The notes beneath the pieces are model-generated. The model was given only the letters and a program-made list of their open reading frames with translations, was not told the origin of the DNA and did not search any database. From Ceratodon purpureus (Eukaryota > Streptophyta > Bryopsida > Pseudoditrichales > Ditrichaceae), in assembly GCA_014871385.1 (NCBI GenBank), contig CM026426.1, positions 88,534,886 to 88,598,885 on the forward strand: a stretch of 64,000 bases of DNA, in the 5' to 3' direction. Made by a program: the position numbers and the translations under genes. This document shows, in pieces, positions 1 to 11,800 of this stretch (its first letter is position 1; the number at the start of each line of letters is the position of its first letter).

Positions 1-3000
1 GTCCTTGAGGGCACTGATCACCTCGGCATTTGAGGAGATGTTACTCTGGTCTCCCAGATTGCACCGTTCTTCTCCTGGTTGAAGCTTATGGAGCGCCTCC
101 CAGACATTCTTCATTTTATTGTGCTGCTTCTTGAACTCGATCCCGTTATTTCCATATTCCACGGCCGAGATATGGTTCAAAGTGTTGGCGGTGTTCACTA
201 GCTCGTGAAAGTCATATGCCCGTTCATGCCCGTTCATGCCTCCGATCTTCGAGAAGAACACCTCACATGAGTCACTGCGCGTCAGATGGAGTGGCACAGC
301 TAACTCTGGGTACCGGTCCCTGAAATGGCAAATTAAAAGGACCACAAAATGACACGATAACTGGACATCCAAGAAGCACTGCAGACTCACAAAATTTTTA
401 GCTTCCACTAGTTTCACCGAATTCCCTAACACTCCGTGATCGCCATTTTGCAGCCACAGTCTCCATATTCTGAAAAAAAATGAAACCTTATCGCACAACA
501 CAATCCTGGAACGAAGATCTAATCTAGATGAACAAAATATGTCAATATAATTTGCGCAAATCTCAAGGTAATACTCTGTCCCGAGAGTTCTTTCTTTGTG
601 AGGATTCTCTACGTCACGCATACGTGCCAAGCAGCTTCTAACCCGTGCCTGGCATAATCGCTGTGCGGCTCCCCAGTTTTGCCGGTCCTTCCTATCGACG
701 TCCTCTGTCTTCAACCCGTGTTCATCAACCAAAAACTGCTGGAACACCAGCTCGATGTGACTATGTAGACACAAGTCCCCGCCCAACTGAAGTACCCTTG
801 CTGCTGACAGCAAAGGGTTGATCAGCTTCTTCCCATTATGGAGGTAGTCTTGGTCGTGCAAGCCCTTAGCGTCCCCCCGATCATCTAAGGAGGCGGTAAA
901 CATCCACCCTTCCCACCCCACGTCAAGACGGTTCCCTTCGACACTCTTAAAATCTGCAAGCATCAACTGCCTCTTTCGGGAATCGCCATCGGATTCATGG
1001 CCAATTATTGGACCTACAGCGCCAAGGCAGTCTTTTTGCCACAGCCTATCAATCACGGCCCACTGATTTCTAACCCATCCCGACTTAAAGCAATTGCATG
1101 TGCAGCAAGCGACTAAGACAAGACGAGGCAGTCTAGGGTGCAGCGGATTCACAACCACCACTCTTGCGAAACTCCCCTTAGTGTTAGCAGTGAAGGAGTC
1201 CACCATTTTTCGCTAGCCCTCTTCACCTGATCCGACCACCGGTCTAAAACCTGAGACGCAAACATGGTTAGCTGATGGCCCATAGAATCCCGCTAGAGTA
1301 TCCCATGTCGGTTCCCAAGCTACTCTCCCTTTGACTTTAGTTTCGTCCTCTGCTAAAATGACCGGAACTGGACCACTAATGTTGTGCGCTGCTTTTGTAG
1401 CTCGGTAAATGTCTGCAGCTGCTGCGAAGATTTCGGCATGCTCTCCAGGTATGAATTGCACCCCCTTACGTAAATCTCTCTTTACTTGACTGTAGCTAGG
1501 TCCAACAAAATTCAAGGAGAAAATATCTATCATCCTACGCCCTCCATAGACCTTCATGACTTCGCCTAAACACTTCGTACTTTCACTGTACCGGTTCCCT
1601 CTAGCATCCCTGTTGAGATTCTGAGCAACATCACTAAGGAATTCGCACAATGCCGACTTACCTCCGAATGCACCTGATCTATGTGCGTTGATTATGCTAG
1701 TGCAGAACTTAGTGACAGTGTGCTCTGATGAGGCCTCTCTCGCTAGTTCACGCAGAGTTGGACGTCTTACCTTGAGCTGTACAATTCTGGCACGTGCAGC
1801 CATCAGCAAGAATTTGTCAGTTTTTAGTTTTCTACTTAACTCTCGACTATGCCTCGCAAGTTCAGAAATCTGTAAGTAACCAATCCTTCTACCTCCTCCA
1901 GTGCTCCGAGTTCCTCTCTTATCACAATTTTTGTCTTCACGTAGGACTCTTTTTTTGAAATCATTTTCTAATGGTATTGCAGAACACATAGAGCAAGCAA
2001 GATTAAGAAACCCAGACCCCGATGAATCCACCCTCAAACAAGACGTATGCCTAAAATTACCTTTGACATTGACAGATGAACCGTTAACATTCACATATGC
2101 TGTCAAGTGCGGTTCAGAATACCAAACCCCCCCAACATGTACATCATCCAACAACTCACGAATCGAGTACACAACTCGAGAATATGTATACGTGGGACCC
2201 CTGAAGCCCCAACACATCAAACGCAAGCAGTCATCACGGTTGAAGTTAGTTTCCTCACCTCCTTCCGTGTCGGTTGCACCAGATCCGGTCTTCCACCACC
2301 GCCCCAGATCAGGTTGGTTCGAGTGAACACTAACCCCAGATGATAGTGTGGGCCTGCCTCTCTTACCACTTAGAATCGCAGTGGAACGCTTTGAAGCAGC
2401 CACTGATTGTTCAACATTATGCAAATGCTTAGCAGATGCTAAATGATGCTGCAAATTCCATTCCAAGTTCTTCTTTGGAGGACATAGGCTTAGCAAAGTA
2501 GGGCAATAAAAGCACTTCACCTTCATCGAGAAGCTTTTCGGAGCAGACTCTCTGAAGTTACCAAGCACCGTGAAATGTTTGTGATCAGCATGTAAACTGC
2601 TGTTCACTTCTTCCATTATCGCAACCCCGTCGTCAATCAGCCTTTGGTGCATTTCCGGGGTCAATTGCACTGATTTTCCCTTAGGTGCGACAGATTGTGG
2701 GTGATCTGTATATTGCATGTCATTCTTCACACACCAATTCTTTACGTGGTTTGTACTTACGAGATGCTTCGCCTTGAAATTGTTAAATAGGTTCTGAATG
2801 GTAGTCTTGTCATGTTTTCCACTATCCCCGCCAATCTCATTCCTGCACTCCAGGCAGAATATCTTCACAACGCCATTGCCATTGAAGTTCGAAGCCTTCA
2901 GCACCCACCGGTTGTCTTCTTGAGAAGAGCACTTGAGGTCCCTCGTCATTCTCTCAGCCTGCTCAAGGTACCGCTCCCAAATGTCCTTCGGCAGGAGGTC

Positions 3001-3432
3001 GGACTAATTCTGGTGCTCCAAGGCGTCGGTAATTCCTGTGAAACCTGTAACCCTAGAGCTCCCAAGGGGCTCGACAGCTGTGTCCTCCATTTCTTCGTCA
3101 ATGAGCGGGAAATCAGCCTCCTGGACCGCATCTCGATCTGCTCTATGAGTAACATCCTCAAGACAACGCCGTTTAGGAGCCTCCCCCACATCTGATCGCA
3201 ATGGCAAAACGTAAACATCCCCAACCACGTCATTCAAGCCCTCCATCTTCTGCCAGATCCTACACCAGTCCTCGTTGTCCCAAAACTAAAATGGCCACTC
3301 CAGCGCAGCCTTCTCCTCCAACCGAACCCAAAGAGAGGCGTACGTCTCCTCCGGGAGAACTTTCACTTTGCTGAAATATTGCGGCACCGCGAACTCCTCT
3401 TCCAAGGTCCAAATCTTCACCTGCGAAGCCAT
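1..3432 (-). pseudogene. P/Kolobok-like DDE transposase gene, partial, three in-frame TAG codons
   Basis: One minus-strand frame runs from an ATG at 3432 (MASQVKIWTLEEEF) to the left edge, about 1,144 codons, interrupted only by TAG at 3286-3288, 3004-3006 and 1213-1215. The last piece, 1203 to 1, is an open stretch of about 400 codons leaving the window. The N-terminal half has two BED-like zinc-finger patterns (CLEC then H-x4-H; CFYC then H-x5-H) and a third CxxC. Three acidic motifs resemble the P/THAP9/Kolobok transposase triad: LAEDETKVKGRVAW (about 1350), HESDGDSRKRQ (D at 985-987) and RSDSCEVFFSKIGG (E at 262-264). I infer a cut-and-paste transposase. The superfamily is tentative, since I matched motif patterns only. 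Other than the three TAGs I see no frameshift, so decay looks recent. A family of domesticated zinc-finger proteins is the alternative. Confidence 0.6.
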
Positions 3433-3472
3433 AACCTTAAACCGAATGGAACCCAAATCTACTATATCCACC

Positions 3473-4220
3473 CTAAATCTAAACCCTCAACTCAAAACAA
3501 TAATCAAAGCAAAAAACAATTCCAAGACAGCAACCTTCGGAGACACAAAACCCAAGAGCCGCAGGAATAAGCACCCGAAACCCTAGTCGCTTGGATCCAC
3601 CGTGGGGAAGACGACTCCAACGACTTTCAACTTTTCATCCTTTCCCGCGCAAACAGAAGTACTAAATTCCATCCATTCCCGCCAATCTCAGGCCCATTAT
3701 CACAGCATACTCATAACACCCTTTAGGATCCTAGGCACTCAGCCCCTATTTTATTTTTAAAAAAAAATAATGGCCTGTGTTTAATGCCCTTCTAAATTAC
3801 TTATAATGGGATTGTCTACATTTAATGGCCCCTTCATTATTTGAAATTCCTTTATAATTTTTATGTCAAAAGTATTTAATCCTCCCTAAATTATCCCGCA
3901 CGTCGTTTCTAAAATACACCAAGTGATCTACCCGAGGCGTGATACCATGCTTGTCCACCCTGTCTGATTACCTTTTTTATTGTCAGACCATGGGATTCTC
4001 CAAAAGTCCAGTGTACTACTCCGAATATAGTTAACTTACATTCTTTCGCTGCCACATTCCTCCTTTCCTGATTGGAGGATTTAGATCCACCAATTTCCAC
4101 CGTCAATCTCAAATGCGTGGCCATAATTGAAACCCTGTCCCAATAGTGAGTACATGTGAGTACTTATGTGTAGTTTTAGTACTCCCCTATTTTGTCACAA
4201 GTATATAGGGTCTAGCATAC
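3473..4220. other. Leader and flank of the P-like gene, no gene seen
   Basis: This holds the presumed 5' leader and promoter side of the minus-strand transposase-like gene, then AT-rich sequence (3740-3900) with short recurring pieces such as ttaatggcc. No reading frame here looks coding. Terminal inverted repeats could lie here, but the other end of the element is outside the window, so they cannot be paired. Confidence 0.4.
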
Positions 4221-5128
4221 TTACACCCAAAAAGGAAATGTCTGCACATTGACTTTAAGAGGTTGCATCGCTAAAAATATGCCGTAGACATGAAACCCAT
4301 TTACTGTCTTGATGTGGTCCGCGACAACGATATCCTCGTTTGCCAGGGATGGCACATTATGAATAGAAGAACTGAAAAATCCAGGGCTTAAGTACTTCCA
4401 ATTGTAACGAGTTGTCTCAAAGTAGAGTTGTTTCAAAAACTACATCTCCATCTAGTGGCCAATCCACTTCTGCCATCCCTTCTTCTTCATCTTCCTCTGC
4501 AACATAGGGAAATAACAAGTTGAGCCGCGTGCAACCATGAACTGCAAGAACTTGAAGCACTTGGCGTACCCACACTTCTAAGACTCCTTTTGATTTGGCA
4601 CCTTCAGCGAGACACTCCTGGAGCCTTTCAATTGCATCAGAAGCCAACATCTAGAATATTGTCCCACATTGTCATGGATGCAATACTTTCAGCAAAGCGG
4701 ATGTCATACTATTCTAAGTTTGTGGTGGTGCACTCTTGCGATACTGATCCTAAATCCAAGGTCTCCTATCCATCTATAGATTTAAGATTGTTCCCAATAC
4801 CGCCGACCTCATCCTCAATAGCCATGTGGGATCCATCCCCTATGTAGTGTACAATGTCACGGTGTTTCTCTAAAGACTGAACGACTATGTGCACCTCCAC
4901 TCCATCCAGCAATTCAAGAGTGCCCCTTAAACCGTTGGCGTGATCCTCCAATGCCACGACGCCCTCATCCCGTACATCATCGTTATGGTCACAATACTCC
5001 TTCAGCCCCTCAGCCACACTAGTGGCCTCTTGATATCTGTAGTACTTTTCTTCCAAGGCCTCAGCAATGCTCATACCTGCCGCAATGACATACTCGTCCT
5101 CCACTATTTTTTGCAATTTCAAATGCAC
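4221..5128 (-). pseudogene. Decayed minus-strand coding remains, family unknown
   Basis: Three minus-strand open pieces lie in a row: 4766-5128 (acidic, e.g. VALEDHANGLRGTLELLDG), 4417-4650 (starts ASDAIERLQECLAEGAKSKG after its first codon, M-L) and 4221-4436. They are in different frames and none has a recognisable catalytic motif. The leucine- and acid-rich composition suggests they once encoded parts of one protein, probably from a mobile element, because the block is bordered by transposons on both sides. I cannot name the family. Chance open frames are a real alternative. Confidence 0.25.
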
Positions 5129-5331
5129 TTGAATGAGGTCACCATCCGAGCCCTGGATTGTGACCTTCGATCAAGACTTGTACTTCACGAAAGAGGCTAA
5201 TCCATCCTTAATTAGCTGTGGACTTGTTTCCGGCACATCTTCACTCGAATGCGCCATCTGTGGCCAAAGCTGGCTCTCCTTGCAGCTTCGTGTGACAGGA
5301 TCTCCGTAGGTAGGCAAGGGATCCTCCCATT

Positions 5332-5361
5332 ATATGCAAAATGGGGTCTCCAAAAGGGCCC
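5332..5361. repeat. Motif shared with 37.8 kb (inverted)
   Basis: The bases GCAAAATGGGGTCTCCAAAA followed by GGGCCC recur in inverse orientation near 37,825-37,850 with one base of difference in the final G/C run. In both places one frame reads CKMGSPKGPL, similar in style to the start of BED-type domains in plant transposases. Similarity does not extend far on either side. Confidence 0.45.
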
Positions 5362-5429
5362 CTAAGCCTGCCCAAGTTAGGTGAACCCCCTGCCCAAAAG
5401 CCCGTCTGTTGCTGGCAGCGGATGCCAGA

Positions 5430-5446
5430 ATTCACTACAAGGGAAA
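5430..5446 (+). repeat. Left terminal repeat and target duplication of CACTA element 1
   Basis: ATT (5430-5432) is the target duplication and CACTACAAGGGAAA (5433-5446) the terminal inverted repeat. It pairs with the right end at 21315-21328. Confidence 0.92.
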
Positions 5447-5466
5447 CCCCATTACAGCAAGAGAAA

Positions 5467-5555
5467 ATCAAGAGAAGCCTCTTCGTATCAAGAGGATGAG
5501 GCGATATGGGGTCACCCGGATGAACATCAAGAGATAGAGAAATTATATCAAGAGA
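5467..5555 (+). repeat. Subterminal ATCAAGAGA repeats
   Basis: Four copies of ATCAAGAGR lie at 5467-5475, 5487-5495, 5526-5534 and 5547-5555, all direct, just inside the left end. The right end holds one near-match in inverse orientation (TCTCTTGAA near 21,285). Short subterminal repeats bound by TNPA-type proteins are typical of CACTA ends. That these are the binding sites is inference. Confidence 0.55.
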
Positions 5556-5559
5556 AACA

Positions 5560-6440
5560 TCTTGCCGGTACAGGAGTTCCTTTATCCGTGGACTGCGAGG
5601 TGTCCGACGTGGCTAGCAGGCGTGACAGTGTCAGAGCAATGTTTTATTCGTAGATTCTAGGTTCCTAGATTTAGAAATTCTTTTCGAGGATCATCAGCAT
5701 ACATGTTCACGTGTTCGGGATGTTGAAGTATGTACATATCGCAAGCAATACAGTATCCTAAAAAATAGATCTGCTTCAGCAAGACCGAGGTAATACCCTG
5801 TTTTTTAGAATAGGGTTTCCGAAAGTGTGTTTCGGGAATTCTCAATTCACGTACTCCTAATGGAAGTCATTATTCTGTACAAACTGACGGAACCATCAAG
5901 AAAGAGCTATGGACGTAGTACGAAGAACCACATCCGTGGGCATTTCAGCACAAATGATACAAACAGTCAGGTACAATTAAGGTGCTGCCGGTATTCATAT
6001 GAATTACAGTAGGAAATTAGAAACATATTGTTAACGATATTCCATACCTCATTGCTCATCTGCAACGGTTTCGGAAATATTCAACATCCATAAAGAGACA
6101 AGTCCTCCATTCTAATGAACCAGTACCACTGGTCCACAAAAAGGATGTACTATATAGCACATCCCTTGTACTTAGCAGCCTACACATCCGGAAAAACCAC
6201 AAAAATCTATATTGTCCTCTGATAGCACACTGAACTCTCACAACTGCCGACAGTTCATGCGTGTGTAATACAGTCCCGTCTAGACTCACTCATTTCGGAG
6301 TTCTGCACACGAACACATGCACAACGGCCATCAGTGACAAAGATGAAGCTAATAGTCAAAGGTCAGTATAACGTGGACAATGACGAGGATTCCGTGCTAT
6401 GCTAAGCAAATAGCGTATGTAAGAAGAACGAACCTTGCTT
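5560..6440. other. CACTA interior, left arm, no clear gene
   Basis: Nothing here is firmly coding. A minus-strand piece at 6056-6289 could be a downstream exon of the F-box-like gene, because a plausible acceptor (gtgtgcag) lies on the minus strand near 6,300. Its frame is not supported by any motif. Confidence 0.3.
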
Positions 6441-6442
6441 AC

Positions 6443-6979
6443 GCGCGGGCAGACGGAGCAACCCAAATGTCGAAGCGTGGGGAGAGCTTTTGCCCCTCGA
6501 ACGTCGGGATTGGAGAGTTCCCAGATCCGGAGAGCCGGTCTCGGAGGTGACTCAACTCTGAGTTGGTGAGGGCGGACAGGGGCTCCTCACGAAACCTTCG
6601 GTCGGAGAAAGGAATCCCCATGTTCCAGGACGTGTTGAAAATGCTCCAACTCCAGTTAAAACGCTGAGTCTCGAATTCCTCCTTCGATACCCAATTCGCT
6701 CCCTCCAACTGCGAATAATCCCACCTCGCCAGGCGGATGGTCGCATACTCTGGGCTGGCATCCACAATTGCCTTCCAGGACTTGCAAACCGCCCGAGCGC
6801 GGTCAACGTCAGCGATTGTAACGAGGGGAGAAGTAGTCCAGGAGTGGGTTGAGAAAACAGCCTCCCATGGGTCCGCACCGTTCGCCAACTCGGAGAGCAG
6901 CCTCTGCAGAACGCCGTGAGTGGCGATGAGTTCGTAATCCATACTGATCAGATGATACGTCAACGTCGACGACCAGTCC
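6443..6979 (-). CDS. F-box-like protein exon carried inside the CACTA element
   Basis: An open minus-strand exon is bounded by a possible acceptor (ctcag before 6979) and a donor (GTAAGC, 6437-6442). The central motif DVDRARAVCKSWKAIVDASP followed by EYATIRLARWDY resembles the second half of an F-box (the R-x-VCKSW-x2-IV pattern). F-box proteins bind Skp1 and select substrates for SCF ubiquitin ligases. The first half of the box is not obvious, and downstream exons are not resolved. It is not part of the standard CACTA gene set, sits between TNP2 and the left terminus, and reads the same direction as TNP2. I infer captured host sequence or an element-specific accessory gene. The exon itself is well supported, the function only moderately. 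Confidence 0.45.
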
Positions 6980-7056
6980 CTGAGGTGAAGAAAGTGATGT
7001 GAAAAAATGCTAACAAGTGTTTCAGAAAGACCGTAAAGAGCAAGCAAACGTAGCAC

Positions 7057-8896
7057 ACAAGAGAAAACTGAGCCACCAGGAGATATATGTTGGGGTCTTG
7101 AACATAAGCTTAGCGCACTGACATTATGATAGTCGTACCTAAACTTTGCCTAGTTTCTAGCTACAGTACCATGCAATAGAGGACATGATTGCAATGATTA
7201 ATTTCTAACACTTAGAAGTCACTTACCTGCATGTGTGAGGTCTCTTCTTAGGATCAATAATTAGTGGGAAGATGTAATTCATGAATGAGCATCTCACTTC
7301 CTCATCATTCGGATTGAGTGAATGGATTAACCCACGTATATTGCCCTATGCCTGTGTCGATAGATCAGCCTCCATTAACCTATAGAACTGTTTCCGAGGT
7401 AGGCCAGTTCCGCAGAGAGAAATTAGTACCTCCTGCTCTGTTAATGCTAATTCAGCTTTAACAAACGGCAGTCCTCTGGGATGTTGCATAATTTCCCTAT
7501 GATATGTCGGGGTACTCGTCGGAAAAAGAAAATGTACACTTCAAGGCAGACGCATAGCATTGAAAAACAGGATTTCTTACATCCATCACCACGTGAAAAG
7601 GATTCCGATCAGTTCTCCTGTCTAAGACATGTACCAGTAATTTGATCTTGTTCCACAAAGGCCAAAGTCGTACAAATCTATGAAACTAAAAATAAAATTC
7701 ATCATTATAAACAAGATCTAAACATATGGTGCCCCATAAGGCCGGGCCCGTTCAATTTAGTACCACATGAAAGCAAATCTTACACAAGTGCGGGTGCATT
7801 TAATTTACGCAAGAAGAAGTACTTACTTCAATCATCTGTGTCCGTGGGAAGCCTGTCTTAATGGTTGATACCCTTGCTGTACCTAGTCCAAAACAATTTC
7901 CACTCCATTGCCGTATCAAATAAGTTGATTTCCTAAATTGCAATCGTACTCTGCATTCGGAAACAATTCAAGTTCTGATGGGAGTCCTCACTGCTACAAC
8001 AGAACGCAATTGCGCGACATCTGTTTAGATAATCTGTTAATTCAAACAGTTTAAATTATCAGCGGTCTTGCAGCCACATTTCATAAGATTACGAACATAC
8101 AGGATTTGCTGAATGACTGTCCACAGCCACTATACTGGAACGAGAAAACTATTGGAAACAATCGAAACTTAAAAATAAGAGAAACTTATCTTCGGTGTCA
8201 TCGATTTAAACATCCTTCTGTACCGTATCTGCAATACATGATTTGCTTTCGACAAGACATCTGCACTGATAGTACCGATCCGAATTACAATATATATAAT
8301 ACTTGTGAAATAAAAATGTTCTGATAGTTCATGTACAATGTAGGATTTCATCGTTAAAAAATATTAAACTCATGAATGACATTACAAATGCCGCCTCCTT
8401 TGACGATTTCTACTATCCACCGGACCGTTATAAGGGTGCCAATGTTCTTCCGAGTCGTAAGACCAAAAAATTAGTATACTGAAGATGACCAGTAAATGAA
8501 AACAATTTTAAAAAATTTAACTATTAAAAAGTATGAGTACATTTCACTATTCTAATACCCCGACTCAGAAAACTGATTTTAAATTCAGTAATCCTTATCC
8601 TTTTATACGCTACCACCTTCGTAAAATATGATCAACTGCCTGCTGCATTGGAAAAAGCAAGTACATATTAAAATACATTTAGTCCAGAAAGATAAAAGAG
8701 CAGTCACCGAATGGGAAATTAGAGAACAGACGACAAGAAATTGGTAATTGATGATCACTGTGTTCTACTGTCTCTAAAGTATAATGTATCCTAGGATGCA
8801 ACAAATAAGTTTACGATAACAGTTTTAACAATAGAGGATCTGCGGGAGAATGAGTTCATACCGATGGATTTTTACGCATGGCCGTCATTGTGTTCA
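7057..8896. other. CACTA interior without recognisable gene
   Basis: This is moderately AT-rich sequence between the F-box-like exon and the 3' end of TNP2. Short open frames occur on both strands but none has motifs, and splice-site pairs do not build a convincing gene. It presumably contains the TNP2 3' untranslated region and spacer. Confidence 0.4.
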
Positions 8897-11800
8897 TCAA
8901 TCAGACTCCGAAGACTCTCCAACAGCCGTGTCGAAGACCGTCTCGGGCTCTGCCTCCAGATTTTCAAAGAGGTTTTCCGCTCTTATCTCCCTACCTCCCT
9001 CTGCTTGGGTAGGAACATCTTCATTAATGTTATCGGGTATCCTTAGACCTTCATAATCTTCGTCCCTGCCTACTTGGAATAACAACCCCTCTTCCCTGTC
9101 GGCAACAGAAGCTTCAACTCTACGTCCTCTCGGTTCAGTGCGAATGACAACCCGCCATCCAGGAGCGTCAGAGCACTCGGAATAGAACACTTGTTGAACG
9201 TGTGAAGGTAAAGCAAATGAGTCCTCACCGAATTCAATCATTCTGTTAAAGTTCGCAATAGTAAATCCCCATTTGTCTTTTTTCACAGTAGCAGTCGTTC
9301 CCCGATAATTCGCTTTGACCCATGAGGCAACCAAGACAACCTGAGTGAAAACACCATAGTCCAACTCTATGATTTCATCGAGTGTACCAACGTATTCCAC
9401 TGGAGCCGTGACGATGTTTCTATCTCCTACACCAGACCTACATTCCCTGATGAATGTACCTGCAATGCCCGAGTCAGCTGTCTTCAAGCCCTCCTCTGCA
9501 CTTCGCACACGTAGATGGTAACCATATGAGTACATGCTGCGGTATTTATCTGCCACCAGTGAAGGAAATTTCGATGTGGCTTCCACCATTTCATCAATAT
9601 ATGTACCGGAATCAATTTGTGATTGGACTCTATCACGAAGCCACTCCGGAAATGGCTGCATTTCAGACAGATCAGATGGAAAGTTAGGAGCTCTCGACCC
9701 AGCACGAGCGAAATGTCTTGACCTCCATCGCTGCCTCGCCAGTGTCCTCTCCTTTACGGCGTCGGCATATTCTCTGGGAAAAAAATTAAAATAAAAAAAT
9801 TACTTCACAATACTCTTATCAGTCCACTTGCAATCCATTTGGACAACCACAAAGATTTGCAAACTCGTATCAGCAGGGAACCTAGCTTTTCAAATCAGTC
9901 ATAGGGTAGTACATGAGAAACTCTTTGAAGTAATGACTTTATACAGTGTTGTTCGACACAAACAAAGCGACGTACATCGGTTACAATTGACAAGGACAGC
10001 CAGCAGTTATTTGCTTACAGTCGGTACGGCTCAACAACGTCCGCATTCTCCAAAACAAATGAATGCATTTGTCGGCGCAGCAGGAGGTCAAGAACACGCC
10101 GTTTTGGGCGACCTTCTAAGACAACGTCGTTGAGGATTGGGTCTTCTTCAGAGTCCCAGACTCTTCTAAAGGACCCTGCATCTTCAGCAACAAACTCCCC
10201 CACGAAACCGCAAGCTTCCTCAACCTCGTACCCCTTCGCAATACATCCCTCAGGCTTCGCTTGGTTCCTTACAAATCCCTTCAGAGTCTTAAAGTACCTT
10301 TCATAGGGGTACATCCACCTCACGTGAACAGGGCCGCATAAGAAAAGCTCTTCAACTAAGTGTATTGTCAAGTGAACCATGACATCAAAAAAGGCCGGGT
10401 GGAACTCTTTCTCGAGTAAGCACAGTGTTTCTGCGCACTCTTCGAAGAGAACCTCACGTGTATCTACATCGACTGATTTTGAACAAAGTTTGCGAAATAT
10501 CCTACTCAAACGAACAACTGCTGCGGTTGTCCTAGGATCCCCTATATTCCTAAGACAGAGAGGAAGTATCTCTTGTAACAAAACATGATAGTCATGCGAT
10601 TTGAGGCCTGTCAACTTACCTTTACTGATTTTCGAGTACAAGGAGCTACAGTAATGGCGCGGCATTTTAAGAGACTTCAAAATCTTCAAGAACTGTTCTC
10701 GGTCAGCCTTTGACAAGACATATTTCGCATTAGGCATGTACGCTCTTGTACCATCATCCCCCAGACGCCTGAGCCACAGATGCGGTCTAATGTTTTTGGA
10801 TTGCAAGTCCATCCGGACCTTTGCAGTATCTTTCTCTCCGAACAGAGTTCTGAGAAGATTTTCCGCTATATTTTTTTCTGTGTGCATGACATCCACCGTA
10901 TGTCTCACTGGCAGATCCTGCAAAAGTAAATACACGAGAAAATGAAGTTAGTGAAACGAACACATTCACTCCGAACACAAGGATTCTAAAGTCCTAACAT
11001 GAATTATAAAGGAAAGTCTTGATGAATTTCGAAGAGTTCATATTATTAGGTAATAGATGTCATACTCACGGCAGAAGTCGCTTCCACTGTTCATAGTTTC
11101 ATTGAATGCGGTGTACTTTAAAATACAGTAAATGATATCCTGAAGTCAAATAATTTACATGCTGCATGTAACTACGCGCATGCACAATCCTTCAACTATG
11201 ACTCGACGTATCCAGCAGGATATATCCAGGACATTCCATGACAAAAAGACATGGATATAAACAACCAGTTCATGGATTCCAAGACTGACGCGAAGTGTTA
11301 CTCGTCCTCATCCACTTACTGTTACATACCACAATGGTCCGTAAAAAAACAGAAAAAAAGAAAAAGGTTCAATTACAACGTCACGTTCACAGATGGAAAC
11401 GACCTCGTCGACTTACAGATTTAACAGTGACAGACACTAGCTGTAGAGTAAGAAACATAATCACACACAACCGAAGGTCTAGAAATGAAATATATTCCAC
11501 TTAGTTCAGAATACATTACCAAAAAACGTCAACATTCCATATTGTGACTGCCATTATAAACAGGGTTAGTCATCGTCCAAGTTCGAGAAATATACCCCCT
11601 GAAATGACAGACCAAAAGATTCAAATTTTTTTGGGTTCCTTCAACAATACTAACAGTCCTTCTAATTAATCTATAACCAAGCCACATCTAATATCTATGT
11701 TAAAAATTCATTACCTAATACGGGCGTGTCAATTTCTCAAGCACAAACACTGACATATCTCATAATCATGTAACGAATCACAGGTTTTGACAGGTGGACA

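Noticed and set aside
1213-3288. UAG read as an amino acid (altered genetic code), since one gene has three in-frame TAG codons
   Set aside because: The stops are confined to transposon-derived and decayed sequence, while the intact CEP131 frame has none. Deamination of CAG in methylated repeats explains the pattern more simply.
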